A DNA stretch of 64,000 bases from Terriglobus aquaticus (lineage in GTDB: Bacteria > Acidobacteriota > Terriglobia > Terriglobales > Acidobacteriaceae). A program made the position numbers and the translations under genes. The stretch covers positions 2,542,001 through 2,606,000 of the forward strand of contig NZ_JAGSYB010000001.1 in NCBI RefSeq assembly GCF_025685415.1. Direction: 5' to 3'. Positions 44,395 to 53,100 of the stretch are shown here, piece by piece (position 1 is the stretch's first letter; every line of letters starts with the position of its first letter). The notes under the pieces are model-generated. The model did not search any database. It worked only from the letters and a program-made list of their open reading frames with translations, and was not told where the DNA came from.

Positions 44395-45456
44395 ATGCGA
44401 TTCCCTGCCCTTCTGCTTCTGTCTGCCTCTGTTGCCCTCGCCGCCGCTGCCCCAGAAAAACCGGCTTTTGAAAGCGATCCCGCCTTTCAGAAACAAAAAG
44501 CACAAGCCCAGGCGCTGGAACGCCAGCGTGGAAATGTGCTGTTTGCGGCAGACGCCTGGCGCAAGGCGAACAAAATTGCAGGCAATCAGTGCATGGAATG
44601 TTACGAGCACGCGATCCGAGCCTATGCCGACCTGGGCGACACGAAGGACGCGGTGAAAGAGGCAGCGGCGATGGAGGCGGCGGCAGTCACGCCGGCCGAC
44701 AAGTCCGACGCAGAGATGCAGCAGGGGCGAGCCCTGCTCTTTGGCGCGGGCGACGAGAAGTTCAAGCCCGCCATGCTGGAGCAGGCGCACGCCGCGCTGA
44801 GCAAGGCCTACTCTACCGATCCGACCAATCGCCCGGCCGCGTTTCTGGACGGCATGGCGCTGGCCAGGCTGGACCGCAACGCCGAAGCAAGTACCGCATT
44901 CCGCGCTTTTGCGGAGCATGCGCCGGAGAGTTCCGCGATGCGGCTACGCGCGAAACACTTTGCCGAGAACCCGGAGCTGGCGCGTCACAAATCTGCACCG
45001 CCCGTCGTGGTGACGACGTTGGCAGGCAAGAAGTTCAACCTGGATGACATGCACGGCCGCGTGGTGCTGGTGGACTTCTGGGCAACGTGGTGTGGGCCTT
45101 GCAACCAGGAACTGCCGCACATGCAGAAGCTGGCCAAGAAGTATGAGAACGATCCGTTCGAAGTCATCAGCATCTCGTGGGACAGTGACGAGACGAAGTG
45201 GAAGGACTTCATCGCGGCGCATAACATGACGTGGAATCAGTATCGCGACACTGCGCACACGCTCTCGACTGCGTTTCACGTGGACGCCATTCCGCACTAC
45301 TTCACGATCGACTCGGATGGCGTGCTGACGGCGGAAACGGTGGGCTCGGGATCGATGGCGGATAGTCGCATCGACAAGCTGGTGCAGCGGGCGCGTGAGG
45401 CGCAGCGGGAGCGCGGAACCGCGATGGCCGTGGCGCAACCGGCGGCCACACAGTAG
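44395..45456 (+). CDS. Exported TlpA-like thioredoxin-fold protein with helical N-terminal domain
   Basis: A 353-residue exported protein with signal peptide (FPALLLLSASVALAAAAPE). Residues 30-210 are Ala/Glu-rich helices in TPR-like order (CMECYEHAIRAYADLG; ALSKAYSTDPTNRPAAFLDGMALARL). The C-terminal domain is a TlpA/ResA-type thioredoxin fold with LVDFWATWCGPCNQELPHM, the redox CxxC motif, then a cis-Pro after a beta strand (FHVDAIPHYFTID). Role: periplasmic disulfide exchange or cytochrome-maturation-like reduction, a family-level inference. Begins 63 bp after zapA. Confidence 0.85.
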   Translation: MRFPALLLLSASVALAAAAPEKPAFESDPAFQKQKAQAQALERQRGNVLFAADAWRKANKIAGNQCMECYEHAIRAYADLGDTKDAVKEAAAMEAAAVTPADKSDAEMQQGRALLFGAGDEKFKPAMLEQAHAALSKAYSTDPTNRPAAFLDGMALARLDRNAEASTAFRAFAEHAPESSAMRLRAKHFAENPELARHKSAPPVVVTTLAGKKFNLDDMHGRVVLVDFWATWCGPCNQELPHMQKLAKKYENDPFEVISISWDSDETKWKDFIAAHNMTWNQYRDTAHTLSTAFHVDAIPHYFTIDSDGVLTAETVGSGSMADSRIDKLVQRAREAQRERGTAMAVAQPAATQ

Positions 45457-45536
45457 CACATGCACGTGCAAACAGGCGGCGCATTTCGGGAGTCGGCGTT
45501 GACTGTCGTGGAAAGAAGTTGTCACCGCCACTTGAC

Positions 45537-45565
45537 TTGCATTCGCAAGCAGGCCGGTCTAGCAT
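45537..45565 (+). promoter_or_regulatory. Candidate promoter for the 6S-like RNA
   Basis: TTGCAT at 45537-45542 and TAGCAT at 45560-45565 are spaced by 17 bases, in line with a sigma70-type promoter of moderate quality. Transcription would start near 45572, where the structured RNA fold begins. Confidence 0.3.
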
Positions 45566-45571
45566 CCAACC

Positions 45572-45770
45572 CTAGAAGACCGGCCTGCAAAGCAGGTGTG
45601 GGAACAACGCTGGTTGAACCAACATTCAGTGAACCGGGGTCTGGCTCGTATATATGGCTCGGTGTGCAGTGTCCGCCAGTTCGGAATGCCTAAAGAGCCA
45701 CGGCTGGATCCCACCGTCTTAGGGCGGGTTCACCGGCGCTTCCTGCACGGCCCCGCGGGTCGGTCTTTTG
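45572..45770 (+). ncRNA. ssrS: Candidate 6S RNA (long rod with central bubble)
   Basis: In the 407-bp gap before the M20 gene the sequence folds as one long rod. Pairs by hand: 45577-45581 with 45762-45766; 45582-45585 with 45749-45752; 45592-45596 with 45742-45746; 45608-45620 with 45727-45738 (12 bp, one bulged T). An open bubble follows, 45621-45635 against 45713-45726 (15 and 14 nt), then 45636-45641 with 45707-45712 and 45643-45647 with 45695-45699. A closing stem, symmetrical central bubble and apical stem are the hallmark of 6S RNA, which binds RNA polymerase. Length about 200 nt also fits. zapA lies nearby, as in gammaproteobacteria. An alternative local hairpin (45549-45560/45577-45588) competes with the outermost stem. 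Confidence 0.5.
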
Positions 45771-45863
45771 CTTTCTCTGGCAGTGAATGCCTGCTGTAAG
45801 CGTTGTGGCACGCGCATTTGATTCTGCTGTCACCTGCTTCCTTCCCGTTTTAGACTCGGACCC

Positions 45864-47195
45864 ATGCTTCGTTCCTTTGCTGCCTTAGTGGCCCTGGTTG
45901 CCACTGCACCGCTGTCTGCACAACTGCCCACGCCAGAACTGAAGAAGCAGGTGGAGGCGATGCGTCCCGCGCTGGATGCGACATACCTGCAATTGCATCG
46001 TGCGCCTGAGTTGTCACGGCAAGAGGTGAAGACCTCCGCGTTTGTCGCGGACGAGTTGAAGAAGCTGGGCTACACCGTGACCGCTCACATTGGCCGTTAC
46101 GAGGATGGCAGCCCCGCTCTGGGCCTGGTCGGCGTGCTGAAGAACGGAGCTGGGCCGACCATCCTGATTCGCACCGACATGGACGCGCTGCCGGTGACGG
46201 AGAGCACAGGACTGCCCTATGCGAGCAAGGTGCACGCCACCAACCCGCAGGGGCAGGACGTGGGCGTGATGCATGCCTGTGGACACGACACGCACATGTC
46301 GGTGTTTCTGGGCGTGGCAAAGATCCTGGCGGGCAATCGCGGCGCGTGGCACGGGACGGTGGAGATGCTGGCGCAGCCTGCGGAAGAGGTGATCGCTGGC
46401 GCCAAGGCGATGATGGCGGACCGCCTGTACGACCGCGTTCCGCGGCCGGCAGTCGTGCTGGACATGCACGACACGAACAACTATGCGACAGGGACCATAG
46501 CTACGGCTCCTGGGCCATTGCTGGCGTCGTCGACGAGCGTGTACGTGACGTTTCACGGCATTGGCGCGCATGGTTCCACGCCGGCCAACGGCAAGGATCC
46601 GATTGTGATGGGAGCGGAATTTGTGGTGCTGGCGCAGGCGATCGTGTCACGGCAGATTCCAGCGCAGAACCCGGCGGTGCTGACGGTAGGCACCTTTCAT
46701 GCGGGCACGAAGAACAACATTATTCCCGACGATGCGACGCTCGGCTTGACGCTGCGTGCGTATGACGAGCCCACGCGCAAAACTCTGGTGGACGGCGTGA
46801 CGCGTACCGCAAACGCCGTGGCTGCGGCGTACAACGTTGCTGCAGACAAGATGCCGACGATCACGATCCCGGAGCAAACGGTGCCGACCGTGAATGACGC
46901 CTCGCTGGCGGCGAAGCTGCGTGAGACCGCAGTCGCAACGCTGGGCGCGGACAAGGTGGAAACCGCCACACCGATCATGGGCAGCGAGGATGTCCCGTTT
47001 CTGACGGACAACGGGTCGATACCGCTAGGCATGTTCTGGCTGGGAGTCGCGGATCCAGCGGCGCTGGCCGAGTCACACCGGACCGGCAAACCTCTGCCCA
47101 ACATCCACTCGCCGCTGTTTGCGCCTGTATACGAACCGGCGCTGACCACCGGCGTTGAAACCATGTCGGCCTTTGCCATGCGCCTGCTGCAGTAG
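45864..47195 (+). CDS. Exported M20-family amidohydrolase/peptidase
   Basis: Zinc-dependent hydrolase of the M20D type, which includes N-acyl amino-acid deacylases and IAA-amino-acid hydrolases. The 443-residue protein has a signal peptide (SFAALVALVATAPLSAQ), so it acts outside the cytoplasm. Metal and catalytic elements: RTDMDALPV, HACGHDTHMSVFLG, QPAEEVIAGAK, and in the lid domain GIGAHGSTPANGKDPI; GSEDVPFLTDN gives the last metal-site acid. Length matches the family. It follows the candidate 6S RNA and precedes a small SGNH gene by 34 bp. Substrate not known. Confidence 0.9.
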   Translation: MLRSFAALVALVATAPLSAQLPTPELKKQVEAMRPALDATYLQLHRAPELSRQEVKTSAFVADELKKLGYTVTAHIGRYEDGSPALGLVGVLKNGAGPTILIRTDMDALPVTESTGLPYASKVHATNPQGQDVGVMHACGHDTHMSVFLGVAKILAGNRGAWHGTVEMLAQPAEEVIAGAKAMMADRLYDRVPRPAVVLDMHDTNNYATGTIATAPGPLLASSTSVYVTFHGIGAHGSTPANGKDPIVMGAEFVVLAQAIVSRQIPAQNPAVLTVGTFHAGTKNNIIPDDATLGLTLRAYDEPTRKTLVDGVTRTANAVAAAYNVAADKMPTITIPEQTVPTVNDASLAAKLRETAVATLGADKVETATPIMGSEDVPFLTDNGSIPLGMFWLGVADPAALAESHRTGKPLPNIHSPLFAPVYEPALTTGVETMSAFAMRLLQ

Positions 47196-47229
47196 CCGGG
47201 CCGACTGCACATACGTACACTGGTTGCCC

Positions 47230-48087
47230 ATGGAACCAAGAGTGCGCGTGAAGATGTGTTCTGCCCTGTTTGCCACTGCCTTGCTCAGCTTCGGAGGCCT
47301 CGCATCTGGGCAGGCGGCAGCCGCGTCCGGGGGCACGGGAACCAGACCGGAGCAGGGGCAGATCGCGTCGGCAGTGCCGCAGGCGGTCGATCCCCTGCTG
47401 GTGAAGCCGGTGAGCGAACTGACGCCCGAGCAGATCGAGGGCATGCAGAAGAAGCTGGCGGACTGGCCAAACCTGCACCAGTTCCGCGAAGACAATGACC
47501 GTCTGCCGCCTGCTGAGCCGGGCCGCGTTGTGTTCTTTGGGGACAGCATCACGATCGCCTGGAAAGAGCGCGACGGCAACAGCTTTTTCCCCGGTAAGCC
47601 GTACATCAACCGCGGCATCAGCGGGCAGACCACGCCGCAGATGGTGGTCCGGTTCCAGCAGGACGTAGTGGCCCTGAAGCCTGCGGCCGTGGTGATCCTG
47701 GCCGGCATCAACGACCTGGCCGGCAACACGGGGCCGATGACGTTGCCCATGACGGAGGACAACTTCCGGTCGATGGTCGCGATTGCGCAAGCGAATGGGA
47801 TTCGCGTGATTCTGTCGAGCGTGCTGCCGGCGAATCACATGGCCTGGCGCAACAACCTGAACCCGGCGCAGCAGGTGCGCGACCTGAACGCATGGCTGCA
47901 GAAGTACGCCGCCGCGCACGGCTGCACCTGGCTGGACTACTACAGCGCGCTGGTGGACGGTGAGGGCGGAATGAAGCCGGGCCTGTCGAAGGACGGCGTG
48001 CATCCGACCCCCGCGGGTTACGCGATCATGGCTCCGTTGGCGGAGGCTGCGATCGAACGCACGCTTCGGACTTCTCCGGCACGGTAG
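47230..48087 (+). CDS. Exported SGNH hydrolase, GDSL type
   Basis: A 285-residue esterase/deacetylase of the SGNH superfamily, exported by an N-terminal signal (FATALLSFGGLASGQAA). Catalytic blocks are intact: VVFFGDSITIAWKERDG (block I, nucleophile Ser), INRGISGQTTPQM (block II Gly), ILAGINDLAG (block III, Asn) and SKDGVHPTPAGYAIM (Asp-x-x-His). This is a single-domain enzyme, unlike the two-domain SGNH proteins elsewhere in the window. The ATG at 47230 is used because signal peptide and positively charged N-terminus follow; later in-frame starts are possible. Substrate unknown; carbohydrate esterase activity is common in the family. Confidence 0.84.
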   Translation: MEPRVRVKMCSALFATALLSFGGLASGQAAAASGGTGTRPEQGQIASAVPQAVDPLLVKPVSELTPEQIEGMQKKLADWPNLHQFREDNDRLPPAEPGRVVFFGDSITIAWKERDGNSFFPGKPYINRGISGQTTPQMVVRFQQDVVALKPAAVVILAGINDLAGNTGPMTLPMTEDNFRSMVAIAQANGIRVILSSVLPANHMAWRNNLNPAQQVRDLNAWLQKYAAAHGCTWLDYYSALVDGEGGMKPGLSKDGVHPTPAGYAIMAPLAEAAIERTLRTSPAR

Positions 48088-48175
48088 TCCGGAAGCTGCG
48101 GAAGTGCGCCGGGGAACCACAAAGGGTTCCCCACGTACGGACGGGTGAGGACCGCCCTGTTATGGTCAGAGGCGC

Positions 48176-49009
48176 ATGCTCCGCGCCATCAGTACCCATG
48201 TTTTTCTGCCGCAGCGGCTCCATGCCGGTCTGCTGGATGCCTTGGTCGCCGGTGGTGCCCAGTCGATCGAGCTGTTCGCGGCACGGCACCACTTTGACTA
48301 CACGGATCGCGCCGAGATCAAAGAGCTGGCAAGCTGGTTCCGCTCCAACGACTGCCGCGCGACGCTGCACCAGCCGATCTTCGAACCCGGACTGGGGCAA
48401 TGGAGCCGTCACCAGCCTGCCACGCTGAACCTGATCGACCCCGACAAAGGCCGGCGCATCACCGCCATGGACGAGGTGAAGCGGGCGCTCGAGACGGCGG
48501 AACAGATCGACATAGATTCCGTGGTGCTGCACCTGGGTGGGCGCGACGACAAGTGGAACGAGCGATCGCTCGACCTGTCGATCACCGCGATCGAGCACAT
48601 CAAGGCGTTTGCCCATCCGCTGGGCGTGAAGACGCTGCTGGAAACGCTGCATAACGACGTGACCACGCCAGAGCATCTCCTGGAGATTCTTCGTTCCGGT
48701 CACTTCGACACGGTCGGCGTCTGCCTGGACGTGGGCCACATGAACCTGCCGGGTATGCCGAGGCTGGATGAGGCGTTTGGCGTGCTGGCGGGCCGCATCG
48801 CCGAGTTGCACCTGCACGACAACAGAGGGCAGCGCGATGAGCACTGCTGGCCAGGCGACGGAACCGTCGACTGGGGTGTCGTCCGGGAAGGCATTGCCGG
48901 TGCGCGGCCAGAGGCGAAGGCGGTCCTGGAAATTGGCTACGAGCCGGAGCTGCTAGTGAAGACTGTCAGCGAGAACGCGGCGAAGGCTTTCCGACTGATC
49001 GAAGCGTAA
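48176..49009 (+). CDS. Sugar phosphate isomerase/epimerase-like TIM barrel (xylose isomerase-like, AP endonuclease 2 family)
   Basis: A 277-residue cytoplasmic TIM barrel. Metal-type residues are visible in order: Glu in SIELFAARHHFDY, His/Gln in ATLHQPIF, HLGG, Glu in LLETLHND, Asp/His in VCLDVGHMN, His in ELHLHDN, and a Glu near the end (VLEIGYEPEL). This is the pattern of the AP_endonuc_2 superfamily, which includes sugar isomerases, epimerases and endonuclease IV; substrate cannot be read. It begins 88 bp after the SGNH gene and ends facing the DUF4440 gene. Confidence 0.8.
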   Translation: MLRAISTHVFLPQRLHAGLLDALVAGGAQSIELFAARHHFDYTDRAEIKELASWFRSNDCRATLHQPIFEPGLGQWSRHQPATLNLIDPDKGRRITAMDEVKRALETAEQIDIDSVVLHLGGRDDKWNERSLDLSITAIEHIKAFAHPLGVKTLLETLHNDVTTPEHLLEILRSGHFDTVGVCLDVGHMNLPGMPRLDEAFGVLAGRIAELHLHDNRGQRDEHCWPGDGTVDWGVVREGIAGARPEAKAVLEIGYEPELLVKTVSENAAKAFRLIEA

Positions 49010-49029
49010 GGAGCTGCAGTCTAGCTGCG

Positions 49030-49590
49030 TTAGCGGACGCGGGCCACCGGCTCGCCGTGCCGCATTTCATCGGCGCCGGCACCGAAAACGCGCGTCGCCT
49101 CGAAATTGCGCAGCTTCCAGGAGCCGTCCGGCTCGCGGCTGTACACGCGTGTGTAGCGGAAGGTGCCAGTCAGCGGATTGCTGTCGAGCTTGCCGGTTAC
49201 GTCTGCCGTGGTCACCACGACGGCCGACGACGCCTGAATGCGCACCTTGCGATCCGTGATGTCGATGCGGGTGAACTGGTGTTCGTGCCTGCCGATGCGG
49301 CGCAGGTACTGCTGCTTGTCAGACAGCGTGCCGTTCGCCGAGATGCCGAGGAAGTCGTCGGCCAGGATCTTGTCCAGGGCCCCGGTGTCCGCACCGAGCA
49401 GAGCGGTCCGCATCTGGTCGTCAATGCGCAGGATCTGCTGCTGATCGGCGTGCCCGGGCCGATGGGGACGCATGCTCATGCCGTGTGCAGCAACCCCGCA
49501 CAGCACCAGCAGCGCCGGGCACAGGAGCACCAGGCGGAGCAGCGGTGTGAAAGCGGGTTGGGAGCGAAGCTTCCCCATGGCGTAACGCAT
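49030..49590 (-). CDS. DUF4440/SnoaL-like exported protein
   Basis: A 186-residue protein with an N-terminal signal-like region (LLRLVLLCPALLVLCGVAAHG) and a nuclear-transport-factor-2 fold typical of DUF4440: QQILRIDDQMRTALLGADTGALDKILADDFLGISANGTLSDKQQYLRRI, then VRIQASSAVVVTTADVTGK, FRYTRVYSREPDGSWKLRNFEATRV. Such domains are small ligand-binding or enzyme folds with no fixed reaction. A second in-frame ATG lies at 49578. It is convergent with the TIM-barrel gene and 81 bp downstream of the monooxygenase-like gene. Confidence 0.78.
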   Translation of the reverse strand: MRYAMGKLRSQPAFTPLLRLVLLCPALLVLCGVAAHGMSMRPHRPGHADQQQILRIDDQMRTALLGADTGALDKILADDFLGISANGTLSDKQQYLRRIGRHEHQFTRIDITDRKVRIQASSAVVVTTADVTGKLDSNPLTGTFRYTRVYSREPDGSWKLRNFEATRVFGAGADEMRHGEPVARVR

Positions 49591-49660
49591 CGTACGTCGG
49601 TTCCACGCGGCGCGTCAAAGACCAATTCGTGGGATGTCGAATTCCTAACCTGAGCGGTGC

Positions 49661-49948
49661 TTATTTCACTTCGACGAGTGTTTCTGCCGTGCGCTCGCGA
49701 ACCTTGCGGTAAAGCCCGTTGGTGGCGTAATCGTCGAAATGCTGCGAGGTGCGGTGGGCTTCCAGGGCGTCGGCGTCGCGGTACTGCTCATAGATCACGA
49801 CCGTGTTTGGATCGCTTTCCACGTAGTGCGTCACGTAATTCACGCAGCCGGGCTCCTGCCGCGATGCCGCGCCCAGATTGCGCAGCAATTCGCGGATGGT
49901 GCTCTGGTCCTCTGGCGCAAACTTCATTCGAACCGTAAACGAGATCAT
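49661..49948 (-). CDS. Antibiotic biosynthesis monooxygenase-like (ABM/YgiN) protein
   Basis: A 95-residue ferredoxin-like alpha+beta protein of the ABM family (MISFTVRMKFAPEDQSTIRELLRNLGAASRQEPGCVNYVTHYVESD, then IYEQYRDADALEAHRTSQHFDDY). Members include quinol monooxygenases and small stress proteins acting as dimers. GAGG lies 6 bases before the ATG at 49948. Positioned between DUF4440 and purA on the same strand; the purA stop is 51 bp upstream. Confidence 0.87.
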   Translation of the reverse strand: MISFTVRMKFAPEDQSTIRELLRNLGAASRQEPGCVNYVTHYVESDPNTVVIYEQYRDADALEAHRTSQHFDDYATNGLYRKVRERTAETLVEVK

Positions 49949-49999
49949 TCAAACCTCAGAGAAAAGTGGTGCAGTTGTTCCAAACAGGCGGGGAGCGAA

Positions 50000-51310
50000 C
50001 TAGCCGCCTGTTGCCTCCGTAAATGCGGGGACACTGTAGGTCTCGTCCCGGTCGGGGCCGGTGCTGACCATGCCGATGCGTGCTCCCGAATGCTTTTGGA
50101 TGAAGTCCAGGTAGTTCTGCGCCGCCTTGGGTAGGTCATCGACGGACTTTGCGCCGACAGTGCTCGACTTCCAGCCCGGCAGCTCCTCGTAGATTGGCTC
50201 GATCTTGTTGAATCCAGGCATGTCGGCCGGGATCAGATCGGTCTCTTCGCCGTCGATGCGGTAATGCGTGCAGACCTTGATGGTGTCGAGCGTGTCCAGC
50301 ACGTCCAGCTTGGTGATGACCAGCCACTCCGTGCCGTTGATCATGTTGCTGTAGCGGAGCAGCGGAAGGTCGAGCCAGCCGCAGCGGCGCGGACGACCGG
50401 TGGTGGCGCCAAACTCCTGCCCGCGCTCGCGCAGCTCTTCGCCGGCACTGGTGCGGTCCTCGGTTGGGAACGGGCCCTCGCCGACGCGGGTCACGTAGGC
50501 CTTGGTCACACCGATAACCATGCCCACGCTGGTGGGTCCAATGCCGGTGCCGATGACCGCTCCGCCCGCCGTGGCGCTGGACGAGGTGACGAACGGATAG
50601 GTGCCGTGATCGATGTCGAGCAGCGCGCCCTGTGAGCCTTCAAACATAACGGACTGGCCGTTGCGGATGGCGTCGTTCAGCAACACCGCCGTGTCGGTGA
50701 CGTAGGGCGCAATCTGGTCGGCGTAGCGGGCGTACTCCTCGTAGATCTTGACCGGGTTCAGCGGCTCGGTGCCGAAGAGCGCGTGCGCGATCTGGTTCTT
50801 CTCGTGGCAGGCGTTCGTGATGTGTGTGCGCAGCAGAGCCGAGTTCAGCAGGTCGACGACGCGAAGGCCGTTGCGGTGGACCTTGTCCTCGTAGGCCGGG
50901 CCGATGCCGCGACGGGTGGTGCCGATCTTGGTGCGGCCCGGCGCGGTCTCTGCTGCCAGCTCGATCATGCGGTGGTAAGGCAGAATGACCTGGGCGCGAT
51001 TGGAGACGAACAATTGGCCGTCGACCGGCAGGCCGTTCTGCTTCAGCATCGCGATTTCCTGCAGCAGGGCCGCAGGATCGACCACAACGCCGTTGCCGAT
51101 GACGCCCTGGCCGCCGGGCCGCAGCAGGCCGCAGGGGATCAGATGCAGAACAAACTTCTTGCCTTCGATGATGACGGTGTGGCCGGCGTTATGTCCGCCC
51201 GCGTAGCGCGCCACCACCTGGTAGCGCTCGCTGAGCACGTCCACGATTTTGCCTTTGCCCTCATCGCCCCACTGGGCTCCAAGGACGACGGCGGTCTGCT
51301 TTCTGTTCAC
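50000..51310 (-). CDS. purA: Adenylosuccinate synthetase
   Basis: First committed step from IMP to AMP, using GTP and aspartate. The 436-residue protein starts at the GTG at 51310 (VNRKQTAVVLGAQWGDEGKGKIVDVLSERY), 8 bases after GGGAG. It has the P-loop GDEGKGK, YAGGHNAGHTVI, GTTRRGIGPAYEDK, FEGSQGALLDIDHGTYPFVTSS and ITKLDVLDTLDTIKVCTHYR. The C-terminal part ends YSVPAFTEATGG. Length and blocks match the family. It is divergent from the small plus-strand gene at 51452. Confidence 0.97.
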   Translation of the reverse strand: MNRKQTAVVLGAQWGDEGKGKIVDVLSERYQVVARYAGGHNAGHTVIIEGKKFVLHLIPCGLLRPGGQGVIGNGVVVDPAALLQEIAMLKQNGLPVDGQLFVSNRAQVILPYHRMIELAAETAPGRTKIGTTRRGIGPAYEDKVHRNGLRVVDLLNSALLRTHITNACHEKNQIAHALFGTEPLNPVKIYEEYARYADQIAPYVTDTAVLLNDAIRNGQSVMFEGSQGALLDIDHGTYPFVTSSSATAGGAVIGTGIGPTSVGMVIGVTKAYVTRVGEGPFPTEDRTSAGEELRERGQEFGATTGRPRRCGWLDLPLLRYSNMINGTEWLVITKLDVLDTLDTIKVCTHYRIDGEETDLIPADMPGFNKIEPIYEELPGWKSSTVGAKSVDDLPKAAQNYLDFIQKHSGARIGMVSTGPDRDETYSVPAFTEATGG

Positions 51311-51451
51311 GAACGGTTCTCCCGAAACTTGCGTAAGAGGCGGTCCACAGGCTACCGACCGGCCTGGCAAAGGCGAAGGCCCGGCGAACTCCTACCTGCC
51401 CATTCTATACTTCGCCACGCGTGTCTCTTGCGACGCGCCGGTGGCCAGCGC

Positions 51452-51796
51452 ATGACACGGGAAGAACTGAGCTTTGAGCTGTACGTGGTGCTGGGCAATG
51501 CGCTGCACCTGCTGGTGAATGGCGTAAAGCCGGAGGATCAGCAGCGACTGGCGCTGCCGATGGCCGAGCTGCAGCGGTTGCACGCGTGGCTGGAACCGGT
51601 GCGCGCGACCGAGATGCTGGGCGCGGTGGAGCGCCTGCCGGATTCAGATTTCAGCCTGCTATTGGAGGCGGTTGCGATGTGCGAACGGCTGGCCGATACG
51701 CAGGCGGAGCACCTGCTGGGAGCTCCAGCCGAGGTGCGGAGTGAGGTGCTTGCGGCGCTGCGAGCAACGCGGGAACACAATGGGGAGGTCGCTTGA
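51452..51796 (+). CDS. Small hypothetical helical protein, 114 aa
   Basis: Not recognised. The 114-residue sequence is Leu/Glu/Ala-rich and predicted helical (LSFELYVVLGNALHLLVNGVKPEDQQRLALPMAELQRLHAWLEPVRATEMLGAVERLPDSDF then LLLEAVAMCERLADTQAEHLLG). No signal peptide or enzyme motif. A TATACT-type hexamer at about 51407 could be the -10 of its promoter. The following SGNH gene starts one base within its stop codon, so the two are translationally coupled. Confidence 0.62.
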   Translation: MTREELSFELYVVLGNALHLLVNGVKPEDQQRLALPMAELQRLHAWLEPVRATEMLGAVERLPDSDFSLLLEAVAMCERLADTQAEHLLGAPAEVRSEVLAALRATREHNGEVA

Positions 51797-53100
51797 TGAC
51801 CGGGGCACGCATGATGATTGCGTTGGGTGCTGCGCTCTTGTTGCTGCCGACCGCATCGATGATGCACGCACAACGCGAAGTTTCGTTGCAGCCCGCTGCT
51901 CCTGCCGGGTGGCCGCGCTGGGTGGCGTCGTGGACGGCGGCGCTTGAAGCTCCGTACGGAAGCGAGACGCTGCCCGCGGGTGCTCTGAAGGGCATGACGC
52001 TGCGCGAGACTGTTCACCTGAGCTTGGGAGGAAACCGGCTGCAGGTGCGACTGTCGAACCTGTTTGGGGAAGCTTCGCTGGTGTTGCGCAATGTGACCGT
52101 GGCGGTGCCCACGAGTGCCAGGCCCGACGGCAGCATTGTGCCGGCGAGTTGGAAGCCGGTGCTGTTTGGCGGGCAGCCCGGTGTGACGATAGCGCCGGGG
52201 CAGGAGGTTGCCGGCGATCCACTGAACTACAACGTGCGCCCGGGCGCTGACCTGGTGATTTCGCTGGACGTGACCAGCGCCCCGGACAAGCAGACGCTGC
52301 ACGCCGGTGCGCGGGCGACGGAGTTTCTGCTGGCCGGCGATCATGCCGACGAGGCGTCGCTGCCTGGCGCGACGACCAACACGCGCTGGTACTTCCTGAG
52401 TGGCGTGGACGTGGAGGAGCGTACCGCCGCGCCGGTTGTGGTCGCGTTCGGCGACAGCATTACTGACGGCCACGGTGCGACGACGGACGGCAACGACCGC
52501 TGGACCGATGACCTGTTCCGGCGCTTGCAGGCGGCTTCGCCCACGAACAGTGTCGCGGTAGTGAATGAAGGCATTGGCGGCAATTGCGTGCTGCAGGTGT
52601 GCGTTGGGCCGCCGGCGACCGAGCGCTTTCAGCGCGACGTGCTGGACGTGCCGGGAGCGAAGACGGTGATCGTGCTGGAAGGCATCAACGACCTGGGCGC
52701 GCTGAGCCGCAAGGAGCCTCAGGCCGCAGCTGTGCACGCGGCTCTAGTGCAGCAGATGGAGGCGGCGTTCACAAAATTTGTGGCCGATGCGCATGCCCAC
52801 GGCATTCGCGCGCTGGGCGGCACGCTGACGCCGTGGATGGGCAGCGAGTACTACCATCCCGATGCGCAGGCCGAGGCCGATCGTATGGCGCTCAACACGT
52901 GGATTCGGACAAGCGGGACGTTCGATGGAGTGATCGATTTCGACGCAGCGGTTCGCGATCCGCAACGACCCGACCACATGCTGCCGGCGTATGACTCGGG
53001 CGATCATTTGCACCCCGGGCCGGCGGGGTATCAGAAGATGGCTGATGCGTTGAATCTGAATCTGCTGACTGGAACGGAGCCGGGGGACATTCGGCGATGA
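51796..53100 (+). CDS. Exported two-domain SGNH hydrolase with intact active site
   Basis: A 434-residue exported protein. Signal peptide ALGAALLLLPTASMMHAQ; N-terminal beta-sandwich (about 35-200; NRLQVRLSNLFGEAS) and a C-terminal SGNH domain. Catalytic blocks are complete: VVAFGDSITDGHGAT (nucleophile), NEGIGGNCV, VLEGINDLG, and SGDHLHPGPAGY (Asp-His). It shares domain order with the tandem proteins at 33909-36748 but has a normal GDS and GxND. The ATG at 51796 overlaps the previous stop codon (TGATG), with GGGGAGG upstream. Likely a carbohydrate esterase; substrate unknown. Confidence 0.86.
   Translation: MTGARMMIALGAALLLLPTASMMHAQREVSLQPAAPAGWPRWVASWTAALEAPYGSETLPAGALKGMTLRETVHLSLGGNRLQVRLSNLFGEASLVLRNVTVAVPTSARPDGSIVPASWKPVLFGGQPGVTIAPGQEVAGDPLNYNVRPGADLVISLDVTSAPDKQTLHAGARATEFLLAGDHADEASLPGATTNTRWYFLSGVDVEERTAAPVVVAFGDSITDGHGATTDGNDRWTDDLFRRLQAASPTNSVAVVNEGIGGNCVLQVCVGPPATERFQRDVLDVPGAKTVIVLEGINDLGALSRKEPQAAAVHAALVQQMEAAFTKFVADAHAHGIRALGGTLTPWMGSEYYHPDAQAEADRMALNTWIRTSGTFDGVIDFDAAVRDPQRPDHMLPAYDSGDHLHPGPAGYQKMADALNLNLLTGTEPGDIRR

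Noticed and set aside
45549-45588. Stand-alone 12-bp hairpin as a terminator of the TlpA-like gene
   Set aside because: It is nearly 100 bp after the stop, has no T-run, and its 3' arm fits better in the long rod proposed for the 6S-like RNA; both options remain possible.
50783-51451. Long plus-strand frame running into the 114-aa gene
   Set aside because: The part before 51452 lies opposite purA and has no coding character; only the last 114 residues look real.
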